Part shown: piece after piece, positions 34,877 to 42,554 of the stretch
How the letters are laid out: the number at the start of each line of letters is the position of its first letter
How positions within the stretch are numbered: position 1 is the first letter of the stretch
Assembly: GCA_052387955.1 (NCBI GenBank)
Contig: JBQTIQ010000037.1
Span: 28,293 to 92,292, forward strand
DNA: 64,000 nucleotides
Direction: 5' to 3'
DNA from: JBQTIQ01 sp052387955
GTDB taxonomy: Bacteria > Actinomycetota > Acidimicrobiia > Acidimicrobiales > JACDCH01
Translations under genes and position numbers: made by a program
The notes under the pieces: generated by a model
The model's database searches: none
Told to the model about the DNA's origin: nothing
What the model saw: only the letters and a program-made list of their open reading frames with translations

Positions 34877-35233
34877 CTACACGGGAGGCTTCTTGGCCTC
34901 CTGTACGACCTCGCCGACGGCGACCAGGACCGAGTCGCCGTCGACCCGGACCGCGAACCGCCGTAGGCAGGAACCGTCGGGGTTGACCCCTTGGCCGTCG
35001 CGGCCCCGGTAGCTCCAGCCGTGCCCGGCGCACACCAGCTCCTCGCCGTCGAAGTCGCCCTCGGAGAGGAGGAACTCGCGATGCGGGCAACGGTCCTCGA
35101 AGGCCGCCACCTCGCCTCCGGCGTTGACCAGGAGCACCTTCACGCCACCGACCTCCACCGCCTGCATCTCCCCTTCCCACAGGTCGTCGAGCGAGGCTGC
35201 CGCCTCCCAACCGTCGCTGCCGGCATCGGCCAT
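34877..35233 (-). CDS. Rieske [2Fe-2S] ferredoxin-like protein
   Basis: The 118-residue protein has both Rieske ligand pairs: CPHRE (Cys-x-His) and CAGHGW (Cys-x-x-His), 18 residues apart. The fold and length are those of soluble Rieske ferredoxins such as those feeding oxygenases. No oxygenase lies next to it in the window, so the electron partner is unknown. GGGGGGAG precedes the ATG. It is divergent from the Fur-family gene. Confidence 0.9.
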   Translation of the reverse strand: MADAGSDGWEAAASLDDLWEGEMQAVEVGGVKVLLVNAGGEVAAFEDRCPHREFLLSEGDFDGEELVCAGHGWSYRGRDGQGVNPDGSCLRRFAVRVDGDSVLVAVGEVVQEAKKPPV

Positions 35234-35291
35234 CGGTCTCCCCCCGGTCCTCGTTCTCGCCGGCAAGCTACCCGTCGGCAGCCGTCCTAGT

Positions 35292-35315
35292 CCTGGAACG
35301 ATTCCCAGGTAGCAT
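35292..35315 (+). promoter_or_regulatory. fur promoter: dyad operator plus leaderless -10 box
   Basis: The imperfect dyad CCTGGAACGATTCCCAGG (35292-35309) is followed at once by a TAGCAT -10 box (35310-35315), which ends six bases before the ATG at 35322. The dyad sits where a repressor would block RNA polymerase. It may be bound by the Fur-family protein itself. Confidence 0.55.
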
Positions 35316-35321
35316 TCGGCC

Positions 35322-35753
35322 ATGGCCGCACCGGTCCCGCTCCTCGACCGACTCCGGGCCCGGCGGTGGCGCATCACGCCCCAGCGACGGGCGGTGGCGT
35401 CGGTGCTGACCGGCGAGCACGTCCACCTCAGCGCCGAGGAGGTGCACCACGCGGCGCAGGCCCTCGTGCCCGAGCTCTCGCTGGCCACGGTGTACAACGC
35501 GCTCAACGAACTGGTGGGCATGGGCGAGCTGCGAGAGGTCCGGGTGGCCGACGGCCCGACCCGCTACGACCCCAACGTCAGCGACCGCCACCACCATCTC
35601 GTGTGCCGGCGCTGCGGCGCCATCTACGACGTCGTCCCGAGCGGTCTCGAGGCTCTCGCCCTGCCCCGTTCGCAGCGGCGCGGCTTCGCCGTCGAGGACG
35701 TCGAGATCACGTTCCGGGGCCGCTGTGGGGCCTGCGCCGCCGTTCCGGTCTGA
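35322..35753 (+). CDS. Fur-family transcriptional regulator
   Basis: The 143-residue protein has a winged-helix domain (WRITPQRRAVASVLTGEHVHLSAEEVHHAAQ, LSLATVYNALNELVG) and a metal-binding C-terminal half with DRHHHLVCRRCGAIYDV and the Zn ligands CRRC and CGAC. Position and neighbour (catalase) suggest a PerR- or FurA-like role, where metal-catalysed oxidation releases the operator. A Fur-like dyad lies just upstream of the gene and another just after its stop, before the catalase. Confidence 0.93.
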   Translation: MAAPVPLLDRLRARRWRITPQRRAVASVLTGEHVHLSAEEVHHAAQALVPELSLATVYNALNELVGMGELREVRVADGPTRYDPNVSDRHHHLVCRRCGAIYDVVPSGLEALALPRSQRRGFAVEDVEITFRGRCGACAAVPV

Positions 35754-35767
35754 ACCTGGCCCAGGTT
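35753..35767. promoter_or_regulatory. candidate operator dyad upstream of catalase
   Basis: AACCTGGCCCAGGTT is a palindrome with a single unpaired centre base. It begins on the last base of the fur stop and lies 74 bases before the catalase start. It shares the CCTGG/CCAGG arms with the dyad upstream of fur, but with shorter spacing. Confidence 0.5.
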
Positions 35768-35840
35768 TCGACAAGTTCTAATGCGGGGATAGCGTGGGCG
35801 GGGGACGTCACCCCGGTAGCGACCCAGCGGAGGAACTCAC

Positions 35841-37358
35841 GTGAGCGAGATCAAGCCGACGACGACGGATGCCGGTATCCCGGTCGAGAGCGATGAGCAC
35901 TCGCTCACCGTCGGCCCCAACGGGCCGATCCTGCTGCAGGACAACTACCTCATCGAACAGATGGCGATGTTCAACCGGGAGCGGATCCCCGAGCGCCAGC
36001 CCCACGCCAAGGGTGGCGGCGCATTCGGGCGCTTCGAGGTGACGAACGATGTGAGCGCCTACACCAGGGCGGCCGTGTTCCAGCCCGGGACCAAGACCGA
36101 CATGCTGGTCCGGTTCTCCACCGTGGCCGGCGAGCGGGGCAGCCCCGACACCTGGCGCGACCCCCGTGGCTTCTCCCTCAAGTTCTATACGACCGAGGGC
36201 AACTACGACATGGTGGGGAACAACACGCCGGTGTTCTTCCTGAGGGACCCGATGAAGTTCCAGCACTTCATCCGTTCGCAGAAGCGCCGGGCCGACAACG
36301 GCCTGCGCGACCACGACATGCAGTGGGACTTCTGGTCCCTTTCACCCGAGTCGGCCCACCAGGTCACCTGGCTGATGGGCGACCGGGGCATCCCCCGTTC
36401 CTGGCGCCACATGAACGGCTACAGCTCCCACACCTACATGTGGGTCAACGCCAGCGGTGAGAAGTTCTGGGTCAAGTACCACTTCAAGACCGATCAGGGC
36501 ATCGAGTTCTTCACCCAGGACGAGGGCGACCAGATGACCGCCGTCGACACCGATTACCACCAGCGCGACCTGTACGAGCACATCGCCGGCGGCGAGTTCC
36601 CGAGCTGGTCCCTCAAGATGCAGATCATGCCCTTCGACGAGGCACCGGGCTACCGGTTCAACCCCTTCGACCTGACCAAGGTGTGGCCCCACGGCGACTA
36701 CCCCCTGATCGACGTCGGCACGATGACGCTCGACCGGAACCCGACCGACTACCACACCGAGATCGAGCAGGCCGCGTTCCAGCCCAACAACCTGGTGCCG
36801 GGCATCGGCCCCAGCCCGGACAAGATGCTGCTGGCCAGGCTGTTCTCCTATGCCGACGCCCACCGCGCCCGCCTCGGGGCCAACTACCAGCAGATCCCGG
36901 TGAACCGGCCCCAGTCGCCGGTGAACAGCTACAGCAAGGACGGCGCGATGCGGATGTCCAACGTGTCCGATCCCGTGTACGCGCCCAACTCCAAGGGCGG
37001 GCCCCAGGCCGACACGGCCCGCTTCGGCGAGCCCGCCGGCTGGCACACCGACGGCGAGATGGTGCGCTCGGCCTACGTGCAGCACGCCGAGGACGACGAC
37101 TGGGGCCAGGCCGGCACCATGGTCCGAGAGGTACTCGACGACGCCAGCCGCGAGCGCCTGGTGGCCAACGTCTCGGGCCACCTCCTCAACGCCGTCAGCG
37201 AGCCCGTCCTGCAGCGGGCCTTCGAGTACTGGCGCAACGTGGACAAGGACCTCGGCGAGCGGATCGAGAACGCGGTCCGGGCCAAGCAGGACGAGAAGGA
37301 TCCCAAGGCGGCGAAGCAGTCCAACCCCGCCCGCGGCTCCATGCAGGACAAGGCCTGA
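35841..37358 (+). CDS. kat: monofunctional haem catalase
   Basis: The 505-residue protein disproportionates hydrogen peroxide. The active-site His55 lies in ERQPHAKGGGAFG, with the distal Asn region GNNTPVFFLRDPMKF, and the proximal haem ligand is Tyr337 in RLFSYADAHRARLG. The NRPQSPVNSYSKDG segment is also conserved. Length is that of small-subunit catalases (about 480-510). GGAGGAACTCAC precedes the GTG. It follows the Fur-family gene on the same strand by 87 bases with a candidate operator between, so peroxide- or iron-dependent control is likely. Confidence 0.96.
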   Translation: MSEIKPTTTDAGIPVESDEHSLTVGPNGPILLQDNYLIEQMAMFNRERIPERQPHAKGGGAFGRFEVTNDVSAYTRAAVFQPGTKTDMLVRFSTVAGERGSPDTWRDPRGFSLKFYTTEGNYDMVGNNTPVFFLRDPMKFQHFIRSQKRRADNGLRDHDMQWDFWSLSPESAHQVTWLMGDRGIPRSWRHMNGYSSHTYMWVNASGEKFWVKYHFKTDQGIEFFTQDEGDQMTAVDTDYHQRDLYEHIAGGEFPSWSLKMQIMPFDEAPGYRFNPFDLTKVWPHGDYPLIDVGTMTLDRNPTDYHTEIEQAAFQPNNLVPGIGPSPDKMLLARLFSYADAHRARLGANYQQIPVNRPQSPVNSYSKDGAMRMSNVSDPVYAPNSKGGPQADTARFGEPAGWHTDGEMVRSAYVQHAEDDDWGQAGTMVREVLDDASRERLVANVSGHLLNAVSEPVLQRAFEYWRNVDKDLGERIENAVRAKQDEKDPKAAKQSNPARGSMQDKA

Positions 37359-37374
37359 CCCACCATCGGGCATC

Positions 37375-37399
37375 GCCGGCCCTGCGAGGGCGAGCCGGC
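37375..37399 (+). terminator. candidate hairpin terminator after catalase
   Basis: GCCGGC arms enclose an inner CCCT-GCG-AGGG stem, 17 bases after the catalase stop. There is no T run, so termination would be of the U-less type. Confidence 0.4.
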
Positions 37400-37448
37400 A
37401 CCGCGGGGAGCGAGGTCGGCGCCGGCCGCAGGCCGGTAGCGTCTCCTC

Positions 37449-37640
37449 ATGCGGGCCGTGCGGCGCGATCTACCCGGCGCCGACCTCGTGGCTACCGGTG
37501 TCGACGACCTGCTGGCGGGGAGGCTCAGCGCCGAGGCGCTGCTCGTCTCGATCGGCGCGCCGCGGCTGATCGTTTCAGGCGGTTTCGACCCCCCGAGCTT
37601 GCGGAGCGCGGTCGCCGACGCCATTCGCCGGTGGGGCTGA
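37449..37640 (+). CDS. small hypothetical protein
   Basis: The 63-residue frame (starting MRAVRRDLPGADLV) has the high G/C third-position bias of real genes here. It is not recognised. It contains a short helical repeat-like region and SGGFDPPSLRSAVADAIRR. It stands alone between catalase and glutamate dehydrogenase; a Shine-Dalgarno is not evident. Nothing further can be inferred. The following 37641-37823 gap shows no feature. Confidence 0.5.
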   Translation: MRAVRRDLPGADLVATGVDDLLAGRLSAEALLVSIGAPRLIVSGGFDPPSLRSAVADAIRRWG

Positions 37641-37823
37641 CCGCCGGTGCCAGCGGCACGCATGCCGTGACCCGGCGGCCGTGGTGGCAGGCACTCGTCG
37701 GCCGCCTGCCCGACGGCTCATGAAGAGGCGGCGCCGACGTGGCCTCCGTGCCCGCTGGTCCCGTCGAGCACACTGGCAGGCCGGGCCTGCCGCCGGCCGG
37801 CGCCGGCGCCGCCGAGGGAGGGG

Positions 37824-39083
37824 ATGGCCGTGGCCAAGGAAGGCCTCACCGCATTCGAGGCGGTCAACGTCTACTTCGAGGAATCCGCCCGGCTCGTCGA
37901 CCTCGACGACGAGATGCACTCGGTGCTCACCTCGACGTACCGGGAGATCTCGGTCCAGATCCCGGTCCGGCTCGACTCCGGGGACCTCGTCGTCGTCCGC
38001 GGCTACCGGGTCCAGCACAACGGGGCCCGCGGGCCCTACAAGGGCGGCATCCGCTACCACCCGACCGCGGAGCTCGAAGAGGTCCGGGCGTTGGCCTCGC
38101 TCATGACCTGGAAGACGGCGTTGCTCGACGTCCCCTTCGGTGGGGCGAAGGGGGGTATCGAGGTCGACCCCACGGGGATGAGCCCGGCCGAGCTCCAGCG
38201 GATGACGCGGCGGTTCACCAACGGCATCGCCCACGTGATCGGCGTGTCGCGAGACATCCCCGCCCCCGACGTGAACACCAACGCCCAGACGATGGCCTGG
38301 ATGATGGACGCCTTCTCGCTGACCCACGGCTACAGCCCGGCCATCGTGACCGGCAAGCCCCTCGACCTCGGGGGCCAACCGGGCCGGGAGCAGGCCACCG
38401 GGCGCGGCGTCGTGTTCATCCTCGAGGCCTACGCCCACGAACATGGCCTCGACCTGTCCCGGATGCGTCTCGCCGTGCAGGGCTTCGGCAACGTGGGCTC
38501 GTGGGTGGCCCGGGCCGCCAGCGCGCTGGGATGCAGGATCGTGGCCGTTTCCGACCGCTTCGGCGGTGTCTTCGACGCCGGCGGCCTCGACGTCGGGCGG
38601 CTCGTCGCCGTTGTGGAGGCCAGCGGCCGGGTACCCGACTACGACGGGCCGGGGGCTTCGCTCATCACCAACGAGGAGCTGTTGGAGTCCGACTGCGACG
38701 TGCTCGTTCCCGCCGCCCTCGGGGAAGTACTCGACGCCGACAACGCCGGACGGGCCCGGGCATCGGTCGTCATCGAGGCCGCCAACTACCCGACCACGCC
38801 GGCCGCCGACAAGATCCTCGCCGACCGGGGCATCACCGTGGTCCCCGACATCCTCGCCAACGCCGGCGGCGTCACCGGCTCGTACTTCGAATGGACCCGC
38901 AACATCCAGCAGATGCCGTGGACCGAGGAACGCTTCAACGAGGCCCTGCGGCAGCACCTGCAGAAGGCGTACGCGGCCACGTCGGCCTTCGCCGCCGTCC
39001 ACGGCTGCTCGTTGCGCCAGGCCGCGTTCGCCATCGGCATCCAACGGGTGGCGGCGGCCAGCCGGATGCGGGGCTACATCTGA
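37824..39083 (+). CDS. gdhA: Glu/Leu/Phe/Val family dehydrogenase (glutamate dehydrogenase)
   Basis: The 419-residue enzyme reversibly oxidatively deaminates glutamate (or a branched-chain amino acid). Family sites are intact: RVQHNGARGPYKGGIRYHP (substrate Lys), SLMTWKTALLDVPFGGAKGG (catalytic Lys), PAPDVNTNAQTMAWM and the Rossmann motif VQGFGNVGS. The length and PYKGGIRYHP favour glutamate dehydrogenase. GAGGGAGGGG lies directly before the ATG. It appears to be monocistronic. Confidence 0.93.
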   Translation: MAVAKEGLTAFEAVNVYFEESARLVDLDDEMHSVLTSTYREISVQIPVRLDSGDLVVVRGYRVQHNGARGPYKGGIRYHPTAELEEVRALASLMTWKTALLDVPFGGAKGGIEVDPTGMSPAELQRMTRRFTNGIAHVIGVSRDIPAPDVNTNAQTMAWMMDAFSLTHGYSPAIVTGKPLDLGGQPGREQATGRGVVFILEAYAHEHGLDLSRMRLAVQGFGNVGSWVARAASALGCRIVAVSDRFGGVFDAGGLDVGRLVAVVEASGRVPDYDGPGASLITNEELLESDCDVLVPAALGEVLDADNAGRARASVVIEAANYPTTPAADKILADRGITVVPDILANAGGVTGSYFEWTRNIQQMPWTEERFNEALRQHLQKAYAATSAFAAVHGCSLRQAAFAIGIQRVAAASRMRGYI

Positions 39084-39692
39084 GCGGGCTGGCCGGCCTG
39101 GGGCGGCAGCGCTCCCGAACGACCCGGGGCTGGGCGGTCGGACGGGCCCGCGTCCATCCGACTGCCCAGGCTGGGACCAGCCGCCCGGAGGACTCGAGGC
39201 CCGGCCGGACGGAGGTCCCTCCGCCGGCCCTTCGCTGGCTTGGCCGCCGTCGGGCCGGCGCGGACGTCGTTGTCCGAACCGTGGCCTTTACGGCGTCGGG
39301 CCCGCCGCCGGATCACCGACGGGTACCGCACGTTCCAAACGCTGTCGAAGGGCCGGCGACGGGGGACCGCCGCCACCACACCAGAGGCCCCCGACCGCTC
39401 CCTGATACCAGGACCTCCCCCGCTGGCACTCGTTCCGCGCCCCTCGTACACCACGCTCCAGCACGAGCCCGCTTCCGGACAGGAGACCGGTCCGGGTGAC
39501 GCCCCCGACGGCAGCGCCGAAGCGCCCGCCACACTGCCAGCGCGGCCTGGCACCAGACCGGTTCGGGTGACGCCGCCGACACGAGCGCCGAAGCGCCAGC
39601 GCAGGCGCGGCCGAGCCCGGCCTGCGTGGCCGGGGAACGCCGGCCAGCACAGCCTGCGTGGCCGGGGAACGCGGCTAGTACCGTCGGCGCCG
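39084..39692. other. long intergenic region with nested repeats
   Basis: This 609-base gap has no convincing gene. It holds a tandem duplication with a 71-base step (39485-39526 and 39556-39597, both reading GACCGG(T)TCGGGTGACG then AGCGCCGAAGCGCC) and a family B repeat with a duplicated end (39580-39674). Several further GGCCGG-type inverted repeats are present. Confidence 0.65.
39580..39674. repeat. family B repeat with duplicated end
   Basis: CGAGCGCCGAAGCGCCAGCG, CAGGCGCGGCCGAGC and then two copies of CCTGCGTGGCCGGGGAACGC (39620 and 39652 approximately). It ends 18 bases before the sigma-factor start, so it may touch its promoter. Confidence 0.75.
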
Positions 39693-40268
39693 GTGCACGA
39701 CGATGGGGCAGAGGTCGGGGCTCTGGTCGCCCGGGCCATCGCCGGGGACCGGGGCGGCTACGACGCCCTCGTCGATCGTTTCGGCCGGTTGGTGTGGCAC
39801 ATCGCCCGCACCTACGGCCTCGGTCCCGACGACGCCGCCGACGCCAGCCAGATGGTCTGGTTGCGCTTCGTCGAACAACTCGAGCACATACGGGAACCAT
39901 CCCGGGCGGGTGCGTGGCTGGCCACCACCACCAGGCACGAGTGCCTGGCCATTCTGCGTCGTCGGGCCCGGACGACCCCGGTCGACCTGTTCGCCATCGC
40001 CGCGGCCGACGGCCTGCACCAGGAGGAGGCGGTGGGTTCCGAACGCCTGGAGGCCACCGACCGGGCCGAGGCCGTCCGTCGGGCCTTCGCCGATCTGCCC
40101 GAGCGGTGCCGGGCCCTGCTGGGCCTTCTGTCGCAGGACCCGCCCGCCTCCTACGACGAGGTCAGCGCCGCCCTCGATGTGCCCGTGGGCACGATCGGCC
40201 CCACTCGCCAACGGTGCCTGAAGCGGCTCCGCCGTCATCCGGCCATCGCCGGCATCGCCCATCGATGA
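39693..40268 (+). CDS. ECF-type RNA polymerase sigma factor
   Basis: The 191-residue protein has sigma region 2 (RLVWHIARTYGLGPDDAADASQMVWLRFVE) and region 4 (LPERCRALLGLLSQDPPASYDEVSAALDVPVGTIGPTRQRCLKRLRR). Its DNA-binding helix is typical of the actinobacterial group encoded with a small partner protein and an S8 or CHAT protease. The GTG start has no clear Shine-Dalgarno. No anti-sigma of the zinc-finger type is present; the small downstream protein may play that part. Confidence 0.9.
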   Translation: MHDDGAEVGALVARAIAGDRGGYDALVDRFGRLVWHIARTYGLGPDDAADASQMVWLRFVEQLEHIREPSRAGAWLATTTRHECLAILRRRARTTPVDLFAIAAADGLHQEEAVGSERLEATDRAEAVRRAFADLPERCRALLGLLSQDPPASYDEVSAALDVPVGTIGPTRQRCLKRLRRHPAIAGIAHR

Positions 40269-40275
40269 GCCGGAT

Positions 40276-40439
40276 AGTGTCCCGTCCGGTTGGTCCGTTG
40301 GATACTTCGGCCGGGCTGGGCGTCGCCAGCAAGGACGCAGGTCGAAGGCGCAATCGGGTATCTGCGGTGAAACCGAGGACGCCGCCCGCGGCGCTCAGAC
40401 CGAGTCGAAGTACCGACATGACCAGCCGGACGGGACACT
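40276..40439. mobile_element. 164-bp palindromic element (MITE-like)
   Basis: The ends are inverted repeats of about 48 bp: AGTGTCCCGTCCGG at the left and its complement CCGGACGGGACACT at the right, continuing with TACTTCG on both arms. There is no open frame inside. It lies between the sigma factor and its partner gene. No clear target-site duplication was found, and no parent transposase is visible in the window. Confidence 0.7.
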
Positions 40440-40499
40440 CGGCGCTACGGGGTATCAGGTCGGCCGCTCGTGGCTCTGGTGTGACGAGGAGCGAAGGAC

Positions 40500-40955
40500 G
40501 TGGACGACCAGACTGACGGAGTCGAACAGCTCGCCGACCAGTTGCGAGCGGCGTTGGCCCGCGACGAGACGCCCCCGGAGGTGATGGCCACCGCCCGTTC
40601 GGCGTGGATGTGGCGTCACGTCGACGCCGAGCTGGCCCAGCTCGTCGACGAGGAGCTGGCGACCGTACGCTCCCAGGACGAGATGCTGTCGGTGGCGGCC
40701 GGGGACGTGTCGGTCGACATCGAGGTGTCCCCGGCTGTCGGTGGCGGCCGCATGGTGCTCACCGGCCAGGTCACCAGCCCGGTGGCGGTCCTCGAGGCGT
40801 CCCTCGAGCTCGCCGGCGACCCGGCCGTGCGGGTGCCGGTCCCCCTCGACGACCTCGCCGGCTTCCGCATCGAGACCACCGCCGCCGTGGGCGCCCGCGT
40901 CGTGCTCGACCTGGCCGACGGACGCCGCGTCGTGACCACCTGGCTCTCCCCCTGA
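40500..40955 (+). CDS. small partner protein of the sigma/S8 protease module
   Basis: The 151-residue protein has a helical N-terminal half (VEQLADQLRAALARDETPPE; WMWRHVDAELAQLVDEEL) and a beta-rich second half (GGGRMVLTGQVTSPVAVLEA and LDLADGRRVVTTWLS). I recognise this as the kind of small protein often found beside an ECF sigma factor and a CHAT or S8 protease in actinobacteria, but it has no named function. GAGGAG lies before the GTG start. It may regulate the sigma factor; that is inference. Confidence 0.75.
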   Translation: MDDQTDGVEQLADQLRAALARDETPPEVMATARSAWMWRHVDAELAQLVDEELATVRSQDEMLSVAAGDVSVDIEVSPAVGGGRMVLTGQVTSPVAVLEASLELAGDPAVRVPVPLDDLAGFRIETTAAVGARVVLDLADGRRVVTTWLSP

Positions 40956-40974
40956 CCGAGCTGCCCTGCCCGGT

Positions 40975-41046
40975 CGCATGCTTGCCCACAGCCCTCACGG
41001 CGCCGGGCCGGCTCGAGCGGAACTGCACCGACCAGCAGTGAGGACG
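40975..41046. repeat. family C repeat, copy 2
   Basis: Matches 32961-33030 in order: TGCCCACAG, GCCGGC, CGAGCGGAACTGC, CGACCAG, AGTGAGG. Lies between the partner gene and the convergent S8 gene. Confidence 0.55.
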
Positions 41047-41051
41047 AGAAC

Positions 41052-42374
41052 TCAGGTGATCAGCGGGCCGACCGCGGCGCCGGGGACGAGGGGAAGCCCG
41101 GCGGAGAGGACGGTGGCCGCCGCCACCCGGGCGGAGCCGATGCCGTCGGCCATGGCCCGGGCGATCCGGCCTGCTACCCATGCCGACGCGAACGACGTGC
41201 CGCTCCATAGGGCCCATCCGTCGAAACGGTCCCGGCTGCCGTCGTCGTGGGGAGGGCCGGCGCCGCTCACGTAAGGACCGAAGAGGTCGATCCCGAGCGA
41301 GGCGCAGTCGACCCAGGGGCCGTGGTTGCTGAACGGGGCGCGGCCGGCGGCCTTGTCGTCGACGGCCCCGACCGCCACCACGCCCTTGAGGGCAGCAGGG
41401 AACATCGACTGCGAGGTGGCCTCGTTGCCCGCCGCGGCCACCACCACGGCGTCGCTGTCCGCTGGTGACCGTTCGTCGTCTATCGGCCCGCTCCGGCCCA
41501 GGGCCAAGGCCAGGGCCAACGAGCCGCGGTCGTCGACGGTGGGCCCGGCCAGGGAGAGGTTGACGATCCGGCAGCCGCGGTCGAGGGCGGTGGCCACGGC
41601 CATGGCCACCGCGCTGTCGGCCACCAGCGGCACCTGGCGGTCACCGTGGAGGGTGCACACGTTGTGGTGCTCCAGGAGCACCGAGCCGGCTGACGCCTCG
41701 GCCATCACCCCGGCGGCGAAGGTCCCGTGACCGCCGGCCCAGTGGGCCAGCGCCTCGTTGGCCTCGTCCCACATCGGGTCGAACGAACCGGGGCCGAGGA
41801 GCTCGGGATCGGTGACGTGGAACAGCAGTGGGTCCTCCCCCAGCGCCGCCGCCACCAGGCCCGTATCGATCACCGCCGCCCGCACCCGGGCCGGGACCAG
41901 GGTGAGCTCCTCGCGCCCCTCGAACTGTTCCTCGGTGGCCGAGACCGCGGTCGGGGCGGACACCGGTCCGAGGATCCGCCCCGGCGCCGGTGAGAAGAGG
42001 TGGTCGGCGCCGACCTGGAGCGGGCGCCGGCCGTCGAGGGAGCGGAGGAACTCGACCGCGCCGACGACGTCGATACCGGGGCCCAGGTGCATCAACCCGA
42101 AGCCGTAGGGGGAGCGGGCCTCGTGTTCGTACTCGTCCCAGTCGATGCCGAGATCGACCAGGTTGGCAAGGAGCCGAGGATCGGCGAAGTCCGCGGCGCC
42201 CACGACGACGACACCGGCCCGGAACAGGCTGGCCCGCCCGCCCGGGTCGATGTGCACGGCGACGTCGGGATCGGACAGCACGCTCTGCCAATCGTGCGCT
42301 CCCAACTGGCGTCGGGCCCCGTCGGCCCCGCCGTCGAGGTCCTCGTCGTCACCGAACACCGAGCCGTACGCCAT
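41052..42374 (-). CDS. S8 (subtilisin-like) serine peptidase
   Basis: The 440-residue protein has a complete subtilisin triad: Asp170 in AAVIDTGL, His216 in GGHGTFAAG and Ser394 in WSGTSFASAWVAG, plus the oxyanion Asn in VVAAAGNE. The first about 165 residues are a non-catalytic region; no signal peptide is seen, so it appears cytoplasmic. The start at 42374 follows GGAAGGGCAG. It is convergent with the ECF sigma and partner genes. Such intracellular S8 proteases sit in similar clusters in actinobacteria. Substrate unknown. Confidence 0.92.
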   Translation of the reverse strand: MAYGSVFGDDEDLDGGADGARRQLGAHDWQSVLSDPDVAVHIDPGGRASLFRAGVVVVGAADFADPRLLANLVDLGIDWDEYEHEARSPYGFGLMHLGPGIDVVGAVEFLRSLDGRRPLQVGADHLFSPAPGRILGPVSAPTAVSATEEQFEGREELTLVPARVRAAVIDTGLVAAALGEDPLLFHVTDPELLGPGSFDPMWDEANEALAHWAGGHGTFAAGVMAEASAGSVLLEHHNVCTLHGDRQVPLVADSAVAMAVATALDRGCRIVNLSLAGPTVDDRGSLALALALGRSGPIDDERSPADSDAVVVAAAGNEATSQSMFPAALKGVVAVGAVDDKAAGRAPFSNHGPWVDCASLGIDLFGPYVSGAGPPHDDGSRDRFDGWALWSGTSFASAWVAGRIARAMADGIGSARVAAATVLSAGLPLVPGAAVGPLIT

Positions 42375-42554
42375 TCGCCACTGCCCTTCCGTCAAGTACC
42401 CCGGGCGCGAGGACGGCGGCCCTGTGCTGCCAGCCCACACCGGGCGCGAACCGGGGCCGAACCCTACTTTCTGAGACGACCGCCGCAACCGGCGCCGGTG
42501 TCGGGCGCAGGGCCGGGTGGGCCCGATCGGGACCGGGCCCTTGGTGCGGCACTG

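Noticed and set aside
40276..40439. Palindromic element as a tRNA or riboswitch
   Set aside because: The inverted ends of about 48 bp and lack of conserved RNA motifs fit a small mobile element better.
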